A stretch of 49,968 nt of DNA. Source: an uncultured Bacteroidales bacterium. GTDB lineage: Bacteria > Bacteroidota > Bacteroidia > Bacteroidales > UBA932. The notes below the pieces were generated by a model, which saw only the letters and a program-made list of their open reading frames with translations, was not told the DNA's origin and ran no database searches. Below are positions 40,231-49,784 of the stretch, piece by piece; the first letter of the stretch is position 1, and each line of letters starts with the position of its first letter. Position numbers and translations under genes: made by a program. The DNA lies in assembly GCA_944326265.1 (NCBI GenBank), contig CALVDE010000008.1, positions 1-49,968 of the forward strand. The letters are read 5' to 3'.

Positions 40231-41574
40231 ATGCTTATCAGATTCGTAGTGTCAAATTTTTTGTCGTTTGGAAAGGAATGTGAGTTCAATATGTTGACAG
40301 CTCCATTGAAGACTCATCCGGACCATGTATACTATAATCCGACCAAGCGTCTTAAGGTCTTGAAAGGCGCGGCGATTTACGGTGCCAACGGTGCAGGGAA
40401 ATCTAATCTTGTAAAGGCAATTAATATGCTGCGGTCGGCGGTTGTAAGTGGACATATCAGGCCTGACATGTCGCGTTTCAAGTATAAGCTTGATGATGAG
40501 ATATCCGAGCGGCCGATAGTTTTCGACGTTGAGTATGAGTGGAATAAGAAGTTCTATGCATATCATTTGGAAATGCAGGATGATTTGGTTCTAGAGGAGT
40601 CTTTGTATGAACTAGGCTTCAGGCAGGAAGATAAGATTTTGTTTGAGAGGAAATACAATGCTCAGACTAAGAAGATAAATGTCGTATTACGGACGGGAAG
40701 AGGGACTGATTCCAAGACGAAGCTTTTGGCCAGTATTCTGGCAGACAACATACTCGATGGCACTAAGTTGCTGTTGAGCAGTCACAATATGCTTGGGAGC
40801 CGTAAGGTGACGAATGCTTTTCAATGGTTTGATGTAGGTCTTCAGATAATTTTCCCGAGTACGGTTTATCATAATATAGTCAGGCCTCTGAGTCTGTCCG
40901 GCAGATTCAGCGCATTTGCCAATAATGTCATGACCTCTTTGGATACTGGGGTAGTGAAGGTCGGAGTGGAGGAGATTCCATTTGACGATTTTTTCACGGA
41001 CGCTGATGCCCAGTATAAGAAGGAGCTTGTTGCGCGGTTACGTGAGAGAAAGGCGGATATTCCGGTTCCGCTGAAAAACGGTATTACTCTGGCGGCATCA
41101 ATAAATGACAGCGGTAATTATGTGATTAAAAAGCCTGTTACGTATCACGAAAGTTCTTCCCGCTCCAATGTGGTTTTCGATATTGAAGAGGAGTCGGACG
41201 GAACCCAGAGACTCCTGGATATTATTCCGGCTATTGACATGTATCTGAACTTCAATGTGACCGTGATTGTTGACGAAGTGGATGAGAGCCTGCATCCATC
41301 GCTGCTCAAGGCAATAATGCATAAGATAATGAACAGTGGACCTGCTTATGGAGGACAGTTCATCATTACCACGCATGAGAGCAATCTTCTGGATTATGAT
41401 ATTTACAGGCAGGATGAGATTTGGTTCGTAGAGAAAAATAATGGCTCTACAGAACTCTATCCGCTTACGGATTTTAAGCCTAGAGCGGACCTTCAGCTCC
41501 AAAAGGGATATCTGATGGGAAGATTCGGGGCTGTCCCGTTTTTGGCTAATTTGAAAGATCTTAACTGGCAATGA
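40231..41574 (+). CDS. RloA-like AAA-family ATPase
   Basis: A 447-residue ATPase of the AAA_15/AAA_21 (OLD/SMC-like) group. It starts MLIRFVVSNFLSFG, the usual opening of this family. Walker A is GANGAGKSN (51-59), an ABC-like signature is ESDGTQRLLDI (321-331), Walker B is VIVDEVDESLHP (345-356), and an ITTHESNLLD switch follows. Such ATPases sit next to a small effector in several anti-phage systems and are expected to sense infection. Codon use and GC are AT-richer than the housekeeping genes. The rloB gene begins one base after its stop. Confidence 0.85.
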   Translation: MLIRFVVSNFLSFGKECEFNMLTAPLKTHPDHVYYNPTKRLKVLKGAAIYGANGAGKSNLVKAINMLRSAVVSGHIRPDMSRFKYKLDDEISERPIVFDVEYEWNKKFYAYHLEMQDDLVLEESLYELGFRQEDKILFERKYNAQTKKINVVLRTGRGTDSKTKLLASILADNILDGTKLLLSSHNMLGSRKVTNAFQWFDVGLQIIFPSTVYHNIVRPLSLSGRFSAFANNVMTSLDTGVVKVGVEEIPFDDFFTDADAQYKKELVARLRERKADIPVPLKNGITLAASINDSGNYVIKKPVTYHESSSRSNVVFDIEEESDGTQRLLDIIPAIDMYLNFNVTVIVDEVDESLHPSLLKAIMHKIMNSGPAYGGQFIITTHESNLLDYDIYRQDEIWFVEKNNGSTELYPLTDFKPRADLQLQKGYLMGRFGAVPFLANLKDLNWQ

Positions 41575-41575
41575 T

Positions 41576-42241
41576 ATGGGAAGAGTAAAAAGGGGATATG
41601 TACGTGAGATTCCCTCTGATGAATTAAAGAGGGACTACCGTCTGTTTGCAATAGCGTGTGAGGGCTCCAGAAGAGAAAAGGAGTATTTTCAACAGCTGGA
41701 GGGACTGTCAAAGAGGGTCGTGGTTGAATATATTGAAGATGAGCAATATAAATCAAATCCTCCTTCTTCTCCGCTACATGTTCTGAGGCGAGCCGAGGAC
41801 TACGTGAGGACCAATGACCTGAATGATGAAGACAGCATCTGGCTGGTAATGGATGTAGATAGATGGGGCGGTAAGACATTAAGTGAAGTTCATGACAGTT
41901 GCCTGCAGAAGGCGAACTGGCATGTTGCACTCAGCAACCCATGCTTTGAGATATGGTTGTTGTATCATACGGTAGAGGATTTAAGTAATCTGCGGATATC
42001 GACTGGAAAAGATTGTAAAATGTCTCTTGATGAGCAGAGTCCTGGAGGTTATGATCCCAAGAGATATATTGTGCTGATAAATAATGCAATAGCCAATGCC
42101 AAAGTTGCAGATAAATCTAAAGGTTGGTTTCCTGGACCGGGCAATACAAAAATCTATGAGCTGGCGGAATCTCTGATGAAGTTTGTCAGTGTCAGAGAAT
42201 TTAACGATTTTGTTGAAAGGATGCGTTCTGATTTGGGCTGA
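41576..42241 (+). CDS. RloB-family protein (probable TOPRIM-like effector)
   Basis: A 221-residue protein with the RloB core: ACEGSRREKEYF (Glu29 and Glu34), then WLVMDVDRW (Asp93, Asp95), then SNPCFEIWLLYH (Asn121, Glu125) and a late KGWFPGPGNTKIYEL segment. A Glu in an EG motif followed by DxD is the layout of TOPRIM nucleases, so cleavage of nucleic acid is a reasonable inference but not shown. The EG position usually continues with Thr-Glu in RloB proteins; here it is SRRE. It is directly coupled to the ATPase gene. A small hairpin without a T-run (42235-42242 with 42256-42263) follows. Confidence 0.85.
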   Translation: MGRVKRGYVREIPSDELKRDYRLFAIACEGSRREKEYFQQLEGLSKRVVVEYIEDEQYKSNPPSSPLHVLRRAEDYVRTNDLNDEDSIWLVMDVDRWGGKTLSEVHDSCLQKANWHVALSNPCFEIWLLYHTVEDLSNLRISTGKDCKMSLDEQSPGGYDPKRYIVLINNAIANAKVADKSKGWFPGPGNTKIYELAESLMKFVSVREFNDFVERMRSDLG

Positions 42242-42268
42242 TTAAGGTATGACGTATCAGCCCGGGGG

Positions 42269-42730
42269 TTATTTCCCGGAGCGGTGACCGCGCTTCCCTG
42301 AGCGCAGGCGGGTGGAGGCGATGACCATGGCCTCGTCGCGGGCGATGTAGCGCATGGCGATGAAGGTGAGGATGGCGGCGCAGATGGGGAAGAGGCAGGG
42401 AACGGTGAAGAGGGCGTCTTCTCCGAGCTTGGTGTCCCTCTGGAAGAAGTACACTGCCAGGATTATCTGGTATGCGATGAGAATGAGGGTGTTGAGGTTG
42501 CACAGACGGATCTGGCGGATGCGGTTTTTGAACGATACGAGGGTGACGATACTGAGCACCGCGCATACCAGCTGGAAGATGGTGGTGAGGGTGAAGCCCT
42601 TGAATGCCGCTACTTCTACGAAGCGGATGACGGTGTCCTCCCCGACGAAGCGGATCATGGGCGCGAAGAACATGGAGACAAGCAGTCCGGCTGCTATGGT
42701 CAGGAAGAGGCTCTGTATTCTGAAAAACAT
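42269..42730 (-). CDS. DUF4293 membrane protein
   Basis: A 153-residue protein with four transmembrane helices starting MFFRIQSLFLTIAAGLL, as usual for DUF4293. The open frame continues eleven codons upstream, but its promoter (42761-42768) initiates inside that stretch, so 42730 is the start. The C-terminal tail is basic (RLRSGKRGHRSGK). Function unknown. It is convergent with rloB and divergent from the phosphorylase gene. Confidence 0.8.
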   Translation of the reverse strand: MFFRIQSLFLTIAAGLLVSMFFAPMIRFVGEDTVIRFVEVAAFKGFTLTTIFQLVCAVLSIVTLVSFKNRIRQIRLCNLNTLILIAYQIILAVYFFQRDTKLGEDALFTVPCLFPICAAILTFIAMRYIARDEAMVIASTRLRSGKRGHRSGK

Positions 42731-42760
42731 ATTGATGTCGATTTTATGGGTTTGCAGGCG

Positions 42761-42768
42761 CAAAAATA
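42761..42768 (-). promoter_or_regulatory. Bacteroidota -7 element for the DUF4293 gene
   Basis: TATTTTTG on the minus strand. It decides the start codon of the DUF4293 gene and lies 22 bases from the divergent phosphorylase element. Confidence 0.6.
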
Positions 42769-42790
42769 GGGAAAAATCGGAAATCTTCTC

Positions 42791-42798
42791 TATCTTTG
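42791..42798 (+). promoter_or_regulatory. Bacteroidota -7 element for the nucleoside phosphorylase
   Basis: TATCTTTG, with a start site about 27 bases before the ATG at 42832. A second, weaker copy (ATCTCTTTGG) follows at about 42801. Confidence 0.6.
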
Positions 42799-42831
42799 AT
42801 ATCTCTTTGGTAATATTAAAAGCTGACAGAT

Positions 42832-43704
42832 ATGGGAAAGATTGCAGATTCGGAACTTATAATCAACACTGACGGTTCTGTGTTTCACCTTCACATCCGT
42901 CCGGAACATCTTGCAGACAAGGTGATACTGGTCGGTGATCCCGGTCGCGTGGATATGGTGGCTTCGTTCCTGACCGATGTGGAGAGCTCCACGTCCTCGC
43001 GTGAGTTCCGCAGTGTGACCGGCAGTTACAAAGGGACCAGGATGACGGTCCTCTCTACCGGCATAGGCTGCGACAACATAGACATAGTCATGACCGAGCT
43101 GGATGCTCTGGCCAATATCGACTTCCGGACCAGGGAGGTGCTTCCGGAGCACCGTTGCCTGACGATTCTGCGCATAGGCACCTGCGGGGTGATACAGCCG
43201 GATATTCCGCTCGGCTCGTATATTTTCTCCAGGGTGTCGGCCGGTTTCGACGGTCTGCTCAACTGGTACGGAGGCCGCGATGAGGTGGTGCTGAAGGATG
43301 TCGAGGAGGCTTTCCTGGCTCATACGGGCTGGAACAGGTATCTTCCGACACCTTATTTTGTCAAGGCAGGGGATGCTCTGACGGAGCGGTTCAGTGATTG
43401 CACCGTACCCGGGATGACGATATCGGCCCCGGGATTCTACGGCCCTCAGTGCCGGGTGGTGCGTCTGCCGCTGGCCATGCCGGACCTGATGGAGCGGCTG
43501 GAGTCGTTCCGCTTCGGGGATCTGCGTTTCACCAATTTCGAGATGGAGGGCTCGGCCATCGCCTCCCTGGCCCGCAAGCTGGGACATGAGGGCGCCACCG
43601 TCTGCCTGGCTATCGCCCACCGTTATGCCGGGCAGGCCAATGCGGACTATAAGTCCCTGATGGGCGGTCTGGTGAAGATGTGTCTGGACAGGCTGGCGCA
43701 ATGA
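42832..43704 (+). CDS. Nucleoside phosphorylase (uridine-phosphorylase-like)
   Basis: A 290-residue NP-I family enzyme. VILVGDPGRVDMVASFL is the phosphate-binding opening of uridine/purine nucleoside phosphorylases. STGIGCDNIDIVMTEL and LRIGTCGVIQPDI follow, and NFEMEGSAIASLARKLGH is the ribose-binding Glu-Met-Glu motif. It should release free bases and ribose-1-phosphate from nucleosides; uridine is the likeliest substrate. It may cooperate with deoC in nucleoside salvage, although the two genes are far apart. It overlaps the next gene by 4 bases (ATGA). Confidence 0.88.
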   Translation: MGKIADSELIINTDGSVFHLHIRPEHLADKVILVGDPGRVDMVASFLTDVESSTSSREFRSVTGSYKGTRMTVLSTGIGCDNIDIVMTELDALANIDFRTREVLPEHRCLTILRIGTCGVIQPDIPLGSYIFSRVSAGFDGLLNWYGGRDEVVLKDVEEAFLAHTGWNRYLPTPYFVKAGDALTERFSDCTVPGMTISAPGFYGPQCRVVRLPLAMPDLMERLESFRFGDLRFTNFEMEGSAIASLARKLGHEGATVCLAIAHRYAGQANADYKSLMGGLVKMCLDRLAQ

Positions 43705-44535
43705 CTGGAGCCACCACAATGGGCGGAGTGAGGCTGGACTGCCTGCTGGAGCTGCTCTCCGATAAGGACGAGGTGACTCAGAGGATAGTCCGGAGCAAGG
43801 TCCTGGAGCTTGGCTGGGACGCTGTTGTCTATTTCTACGATAATATTGACCGTGTCATTCCAGAGGAACTGAGGACGGACGTGCGGCGCAATGTCCGGGA
43901 GACATCCGTGCTGATGGCTGTCTGTCAGTTGACGGACCTGATGAAGAGCGGAACGGAGCTGTATCTTCCCGACTGTCTGTATTATCTGACGCGGATTGTG
44001 CAGCCGGAGCTCAGGCCGGAGGAGTTCCGTTCTGCATACGAGGGTATAGGCAATGACCTGATGTGCGAGCTGCGTGACGGGATGACGGCTGTGGAGAAGG
44101 TCGAGATGCTCAACTGCATCATGTTCGACATGCACGGTTTCTGTCTGAACCGGACCGGACGTGACGGTGCGGAGCATCCTATAAGCCTTACCGAGCTTCT
44201 GAAATGCAGGAAGGGCGGGGCTGTAGGGCTTTCCATTGTGTATTTTCTTCTGGCTGCTTACGCCGGGCTGCCGGTGTATCCTGTTTTTCCGCGCAGTCCG
44301 GGATATTATGTGTCGTATATGGAGGAGGGACGGTCGCTGTTCACCGTCGATGTCGGCGGAGGCGGACGTATAACCGACCCCGTTCCGGCTGAGACCATGC
44401 ACAGACTGAGGCGGTCAGGAGACGGCAGGGGTGTTGTCTATATCTATGCCACTGCCCTCCGGCATTATTGCCGTGGGCTTTCCAAAAGCGAGGTGACGGC
44501 CCTGGAGGGCGTGGCTCTGATGGCCGGGATAAGGT

Positions 44536-44546
<11 letters not shown>
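43701..44546 (+). CDS. SirB1-like transglutaminase-fold protein
   Basis: A 281-residue protein resembling the SirB1/Transglut_core2 family: helical N-terminal part, then a core containing KGGAVGLSIVYFLLAAYAGLPVYPVFPRSPGYYVSYMEEG and VDVGGGGRI. This matches the R-x-G-NP-x-L-S-x-L-Y-x-x-x-A-x-R-x-G-L pattern of that family with some changes. The catalytic Cys of classical transglutaminases is not evident, as in SirB1. Function unknown. Its start overlaps the phosphorylase stop by four bases, and its 3' end overlaps ettA by 11 bases. Confidence 0.75.
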
Positions 44547-46212
<1,666 letters not shown>

Positions 46213-46257
46213 ATTTCTCCGGTTGTAAAATGTGCGGCAAGATAGGAACTTTTTTCC

Positions 46258-46265
46258 TATTTTTG
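46258..46265 (+). promoter_or_regulatory. Bacteroidota -7 element for the polyferredoxin gene
   Basis: TATTTTTG. Its predicted start site near 46272 leaves only a few bases before the ATG at 46275 and excludes the upstream in-frame ATG at 46230. Confidence 0.55.
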
Positions 46266-46274
46266 CGAAAATTT

Positions 46275-47858
46275 ATGAGTAAGACTATGTTGAGGAAAAT
46301 CCGTATCGTACTTGCGCTTATTTTCTTTGCAGGTATCACCCTCCTGTTTCTGGATTTCACGGGGACCATCCATGCCTGGCTGGGGTGGATGGCCAGGATT
46401 CAGTTCATGCCCGCGGTGCTGGCGCTCCATGTCGGGGTCATCATCGGCCTGGTGCTGCTGACGCTCATTTTCGGCAGGGTGTACTGCTCTGTCATCTGCC
46501 CGCTCGGAGTGATGCAGGATCTGCTGGCCTGGCTGGGGAAGAAACAGAAGAAGAACCGCTATACATATTCCCCTGCGCATAACTGGCTGAGATACGCGAT
46601 GCTGGCTCTGTTCGTCGTCGTACTGGTACTCGGGGTCGGCTCGGTGGTGGCCCTGCTGGAGCCTTACAGCATATTCGGGCGCATCGCCTCCAATCTCTTC
46701 GCACCGGTCTACGGATGGATCAACAATCTCTTCGCTCTGATAGCCGAGCGTGCGGACAGCTACGCATTCTATTCTACTGACGTATGGCTCAGGAGCCTGC
46801 CTACCTTCATCATCGCCGCAGTGATGCTGGTGCTTATAGCCGTGCTCGCATGGAGGAACGGACGTACATGGTGCAACAATATCTGCCCGGTGGGCACGGT
46901 GCTCGGCTTCCTGTCCCGTTTCTCGTGGTTCAAGCCTGTGATAGATACCGACAAGTGCATCAGCTGCCGCAAATGCGAGCGCAACTGCAAGGCTTCGTGC
47001 ATAGACATCGCTCATCATAAGATAGACTACAGCCGCTGCGTGGCCTGCATGGACTGCATCGGCAACTGTCCGAAGGGAGCTGTCTCTTACGTTCATTCCG
47101 GGAAGACAGCGGCAGCTGCGGTATCCGGACGTTCCGGAAAGTCCGGACAGGCCCGGGCAGACAGGACAGCCGGTACCGGAAATGTGGATACGGCCCGCCG
47201 GAGCTTTCTGACTGCGTCGGTGATGACAGCGGCGGCTGTGACGGTCGGGGCTCAGGAGAAAAAAGTGGACGGCGGCCTGGCCGTCATCGAGGACAAGGTG
47301 ATTCCCGACCGAGGTACGCCCCTTGTGCCTCCCGGAGCCGTGAGCCTCAAGCATTTCGTCCAGCACTGCACCGGGTGCCAGCTCTGTGTGTCTGTCTGCC
47401 CCAACGGGGTGCTGCGTCCCGCCACCGACCTGATGCGTCTGATGCAGCCCGAGATGTCATACGAGCGGGGCTATTGCCGTCCCGAGTGCACTAAGTGTTC
47501 CGAGGTCTGTCCTGCCGGTGCCATCCGTCCGATAGATGTGGCCGAAAAGTCCTCGACGCAGATCGGCCATGCGGTCTGGGTGAGACACAACTGTATCCCG
47601 ATTCACGACGGAGTGCCGTGCGGCAACTGTGCCCGTCACTGTCCGACCGGGGCGATACAGATGGTTCCGTTCCATGGCGGAAAGCGTCGCGGAAGGATGG
47701 GAATGCATAAGGATAAGAATGTCGCAAAAAATTCGGTAATGGTGCCGGCGGTCAATACCGAGAGGTGCATCGGCTGCGGCGCCTGCGAGAATCTCTGTCC
47801 CGCCCGTCCGTTCACAGCCATATACGTTACCGGTCACGAGGTCCACAGGACCGTTTAG
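46275..47858 (+). CDS. Membrane polyferredoxin (NapH-like/NapG-like fusion)
   Basis: A 527-residue protein. The N-terminal half has about five transmembrane helices with CSVICPLG and CNNICPVG loops, as in NapH/CcoG proteins. Then come ferredoxin motifs (CISCRKCERNCKASC, CVACMDCIGNCPKG), a Gly/Ala/Ser-rich linker, and an internal twin-arginine-like segment RRSFLTASVMTAAAV starting at residue 308. Four further cluster motifs complete it: CTGCQLCVSVCP, CTKCSEVCP, CGNCARHCP and CIGCGACENLCP. It probably moves electrons across the membrane; partners are unknown. It could also start at 46287. The LysR gene begins 9 bases after its stop. Confidence 0.8.
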   Translation: MSKTMLRKIRIVLALIFFAGITLLFLDFTGTIHAWLGWMARIQFMPAVLALHVGVIIGLVLLTLIFGRVYCSVICPLGVMQDLLAWLGKKQKKNRYTYSPAHNWLRYAMLALFVVVLVLGVGSVVALLEPYSIFGRIASNLFAPVYGWINNLFALIAERADSYAFYSTDVWLRSLPTFIIAAVMLVLIAVLAWRNGRTWCNNICPVGTVLGFLSRFSWFKPVIDTDKCISCRKCERNCKASCIDIAHHKIDYSRCVACMDCIGNCPKGAVSYVHSGKTAAAAVSGRSGKSGQARADRTAGTGNVDTARRSFLTASVMTAAAVTVGAQEKKVDGGLAVIEDKVIPDRGTPLVPPGAVSLKHFVQHCTGCQLCVSVCPNGVLRPATDLMRLMQPEMSYERGYCRPECTKCSEVCPAGAIRPIDVAEKSSTQIGHAVWVRHNCIPIHDGVPCGNCARHCPTGAIQMVPFHGGKRRGRMGMHKDKNVAKNSVMVPAVNTERCIGCGACENLCPARPFTAIYVTGHEVHRTV

Positions 47859-47867
47859 TGTGCGGTT

Positions 47868-48761
47868 ATGGATGAGTTCCGTCTGAGGGTCTTCGTTACT
47901 GCCGCCAGGACACTGAGTTTTTCCAAGTGTGCTGCGGCTCTGAGCATTACGCAGCCGGCGGTGAGCCGCCATATCGGAGAACTGGAGGCCAGATACGGTA
48001 TGCCGCTTTTCTCCCGAGGCTCGTCCGGAGTGGCACTCACGAAGGCCGGAGAGCTGCTGCTGTCCCATGCGGAGAGACTGCTTTCCGCTTATCAGAAAAT
48101 GGATTACGATATGGATCTGCTCTCACAGACTTCGCAGGGCCGGCTGTCTGTCGGCGCGAGCACTACTATCGCGATGTATCTGCTGCCGCCGGTACTGGCC
48201 GCTTTCATGGAAAGGGCCGGCGGTGTGGAGGTCTCCATGCTGTCTGGTAACAGTGAGAATGTGGAGCAGTGGCTCCGGGACGGGACGGTGGACATCGGTT
48301 TCGTGGAGAATGCCTCGCGGCGGCCCTGGCTGCATTATGAGCCTCTTATGGCCGACGAGCTGGTACTGGTGGCCGGGACATCAGGACGTTATGCCGGTGT
48401 GGAGTCTGTCACTGTGGAGGAGCTTCGGTCTATCCCGTTGGTCCTGCGTGAAAAAGGCTCCGGTACCAGGGAGATTATAGAGAATGCCCTGGCGCGGCAC
48501 GGGGTAGGAGTGCAGGATCTCCGTGTGGTCATAGAGCTCAGCAGCACCGAGGCCATCAAGTCATTCGTCCGCAGCAGTGACACCATGGCCATCGTCTCGG
48601 TCATCGCCCTGCACCGCGAGCTTGCAGACGGCTCCCTCCGCATCGTGGACATCGACGGCATAGACATGCCCCGCGAATTCGCCACCGTCGTCCGCCCCGG
48701 TGAGTTCTCCGGCCTCAATGCCCGCTTCCACGGGTTTATCATTCGCGAGGTGGGGGTATAA
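47868..48761 (+). CDS. LysR-family transcriptional regulator
   Basis: A 297-residue LysR protein: N-terminal winged helix (FRLRVFVTAARTLSFSKCAAALSITQPAVSRHIGELEARYGMPLF) and a C-terminal LysR-substrate domain. It is encoded immediately before the YeiH-type gene, and LysR-type genes (YeiE/CysB-like) beside yeiH are a known arrangement, so regulation of that exporter is likely. It starts 9 bases after the polyferredoxin gene, which suggests cotranscription. Confidence 0.9.
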   Translation: MDEFRLRVFVTAARTLSFSKCAAALSITQPAVSRHIGELEARYGMPLFSRGSSGVALTKAGELLLSHAERLLSAYQKMDYDMDLLSQTSQGRLSVGASTTIAMYLLPPVLAAFMERAGGVEVSMLSGNSENVEQWLRDGTVDIGFVENASRRPWLHYEPLMADELVLVAGTSGRYAGVESVTVEELRSIPLVLREKGSGTREIIENALARHGVGVQDLRVVIELSSTEAIKSFVRSSDTMAIVSVIALHRELADGSLRIVDIDGIDMPREFATVVRPGEFSGLNARFHGFIIREVGV

Positions 48762-48815
48762 CAGAAGGTTATGGCCTATAAATAAGTGTGTTGTGATGGG
48801 TTGCGCGGAACGGTG

Positions 48816-48823
48816 TAGTTTTG
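48816..48823 (+). promoter_or_regulatory. Bacteroidota promoter for the YeiH-type exporter
   Basis: TAGTTTTG with TTG at 48791-48793, a spacing of 22 bases. The ATG at 48828 follows after only 4 bases, so the transcript would be nearly leaderless. This region is also a candidate LysR-binding site, but no clear TN11A motif stands out. Confidence 0.55.
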
Positions 48824-48827
48824 CGGC

Positions 48828-49784
48828 ATGAAAACAACAGCAACAACCTTATCAAGCACTGTAACAGTGCGTCAGTGGACGGCCCGGATACTTTTCGTAG
48901 CTCTTTTCATTGCATCATTTTTCTTGCCGACGGCAGTAGCCCTGCTGGCGGGAATAGTTCTGGCCGTAACTCTCGGCTCACCCTTCCCTATGTTTACTAA
49001 AAAGGTATCGAAGTACCTGTTGCAGGCCTCTGTTGTGGGCCTCGGTTTCGGTATGAACCTATACTCTGCCGTGGAGTCGGGCAAGGACGGTATGCTCTTC
49101 ACCATAGTCTCGGTGATAGGCGTGATGGTCATCGGCACTTTGCTGGGCCGGGTATTCAGGCTCTCGCGGAACAATTCCTACCTGATATCGTCCGGCACGG
49201 CTATATGCGGCGGAAGTGCTATTGCGGCGGTGGCCCCTATAATAGATGCTGATGACAATGAGACGACTCTGTCCATGGTGACGGTCTTCGTGCTGAACGC
49301 CGTGGCTCTACTGATATTTCCGGCAATCGGTCATCTCGTGGGCCTGTCACAGGAACAGTTCGGCACATGGGCGGCGATAGCGATTCACGATACCAGCTCG
49401 GTGGTAGGTGCCGGTGCGGCCTACGGCGAGGAGGCTCTGAAAGTAGCCACGACCGTCAAGCTGACCCGCGCCCTCTGGATTATTCCCATGGCCATTGCCA
49501 CCACATTTATTTTCAAGAAAAAAGGCAAGAAGATATCCGTTCCCTGGTTCATCTTCCTGTTCATAGCAGCCATGCTGGCCAATACCTGGCTGGGCATACC
49601 TGAGAAGATTTCCGCAGGGATTGCCGGCTGCGCCAAACACGCTCTGGGTGCGACACTTTTCCTGATAGGCTGCGGTCTTTCGTTGCAGAGTGTCAAGGAA
49701 GTGGGTGTCAGGCCGTTCCTGCTCGGCATCTCCCTCTGGGCCGTCATCTCCGTCTCCTCCCTGGCCGTCATTACCCTGCTTTGA
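48828..49784 (+). CDS. YeiH-type putative sulfate/anion exporter (UPF0324)
   Basis: A 318-residue membrane protein of about nine to ten helices. Family signatures are LQASVVGLGFGMNL, SSGTAICGGSAIAAVAPII, and IAIHDTSSVVGAG in the middle, followed by KLTRALWIIP. YeiH proteins are proposed to export sulfate or related anions; this is family knowledge, not proven for this protein. A LysR regulator is upstream. It is the last clear gene of the window. Confidence 0.9.
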   Translation: MKTTATTLSSTVTVRQWTARILFVALFIASFFLPTAVALLAGIVLAVTLGSPFPMFTKKVSKYLLQASVVGLGFGMNLYSAVESGKDGMLFTIVSVIGVMVIGTLLGRVFRLSRNNSYLISSGTAICGGSAIAAVAPIIDADDNETTLSMVTVFVLNAVALLIFPAIGHLVGLSQEQFGTWAAIAIHDTSSVVGAGAAYGEEALKVATTVKLTRALWIIPMAIATTFIFKKKGKKISVPWFIFLFIAAMLANTWLGIPEKISAGIAGCAKHALGATLFLIGCGLSLQSVKEVGVRPFLLGISLWAVISVSSLAVITLL

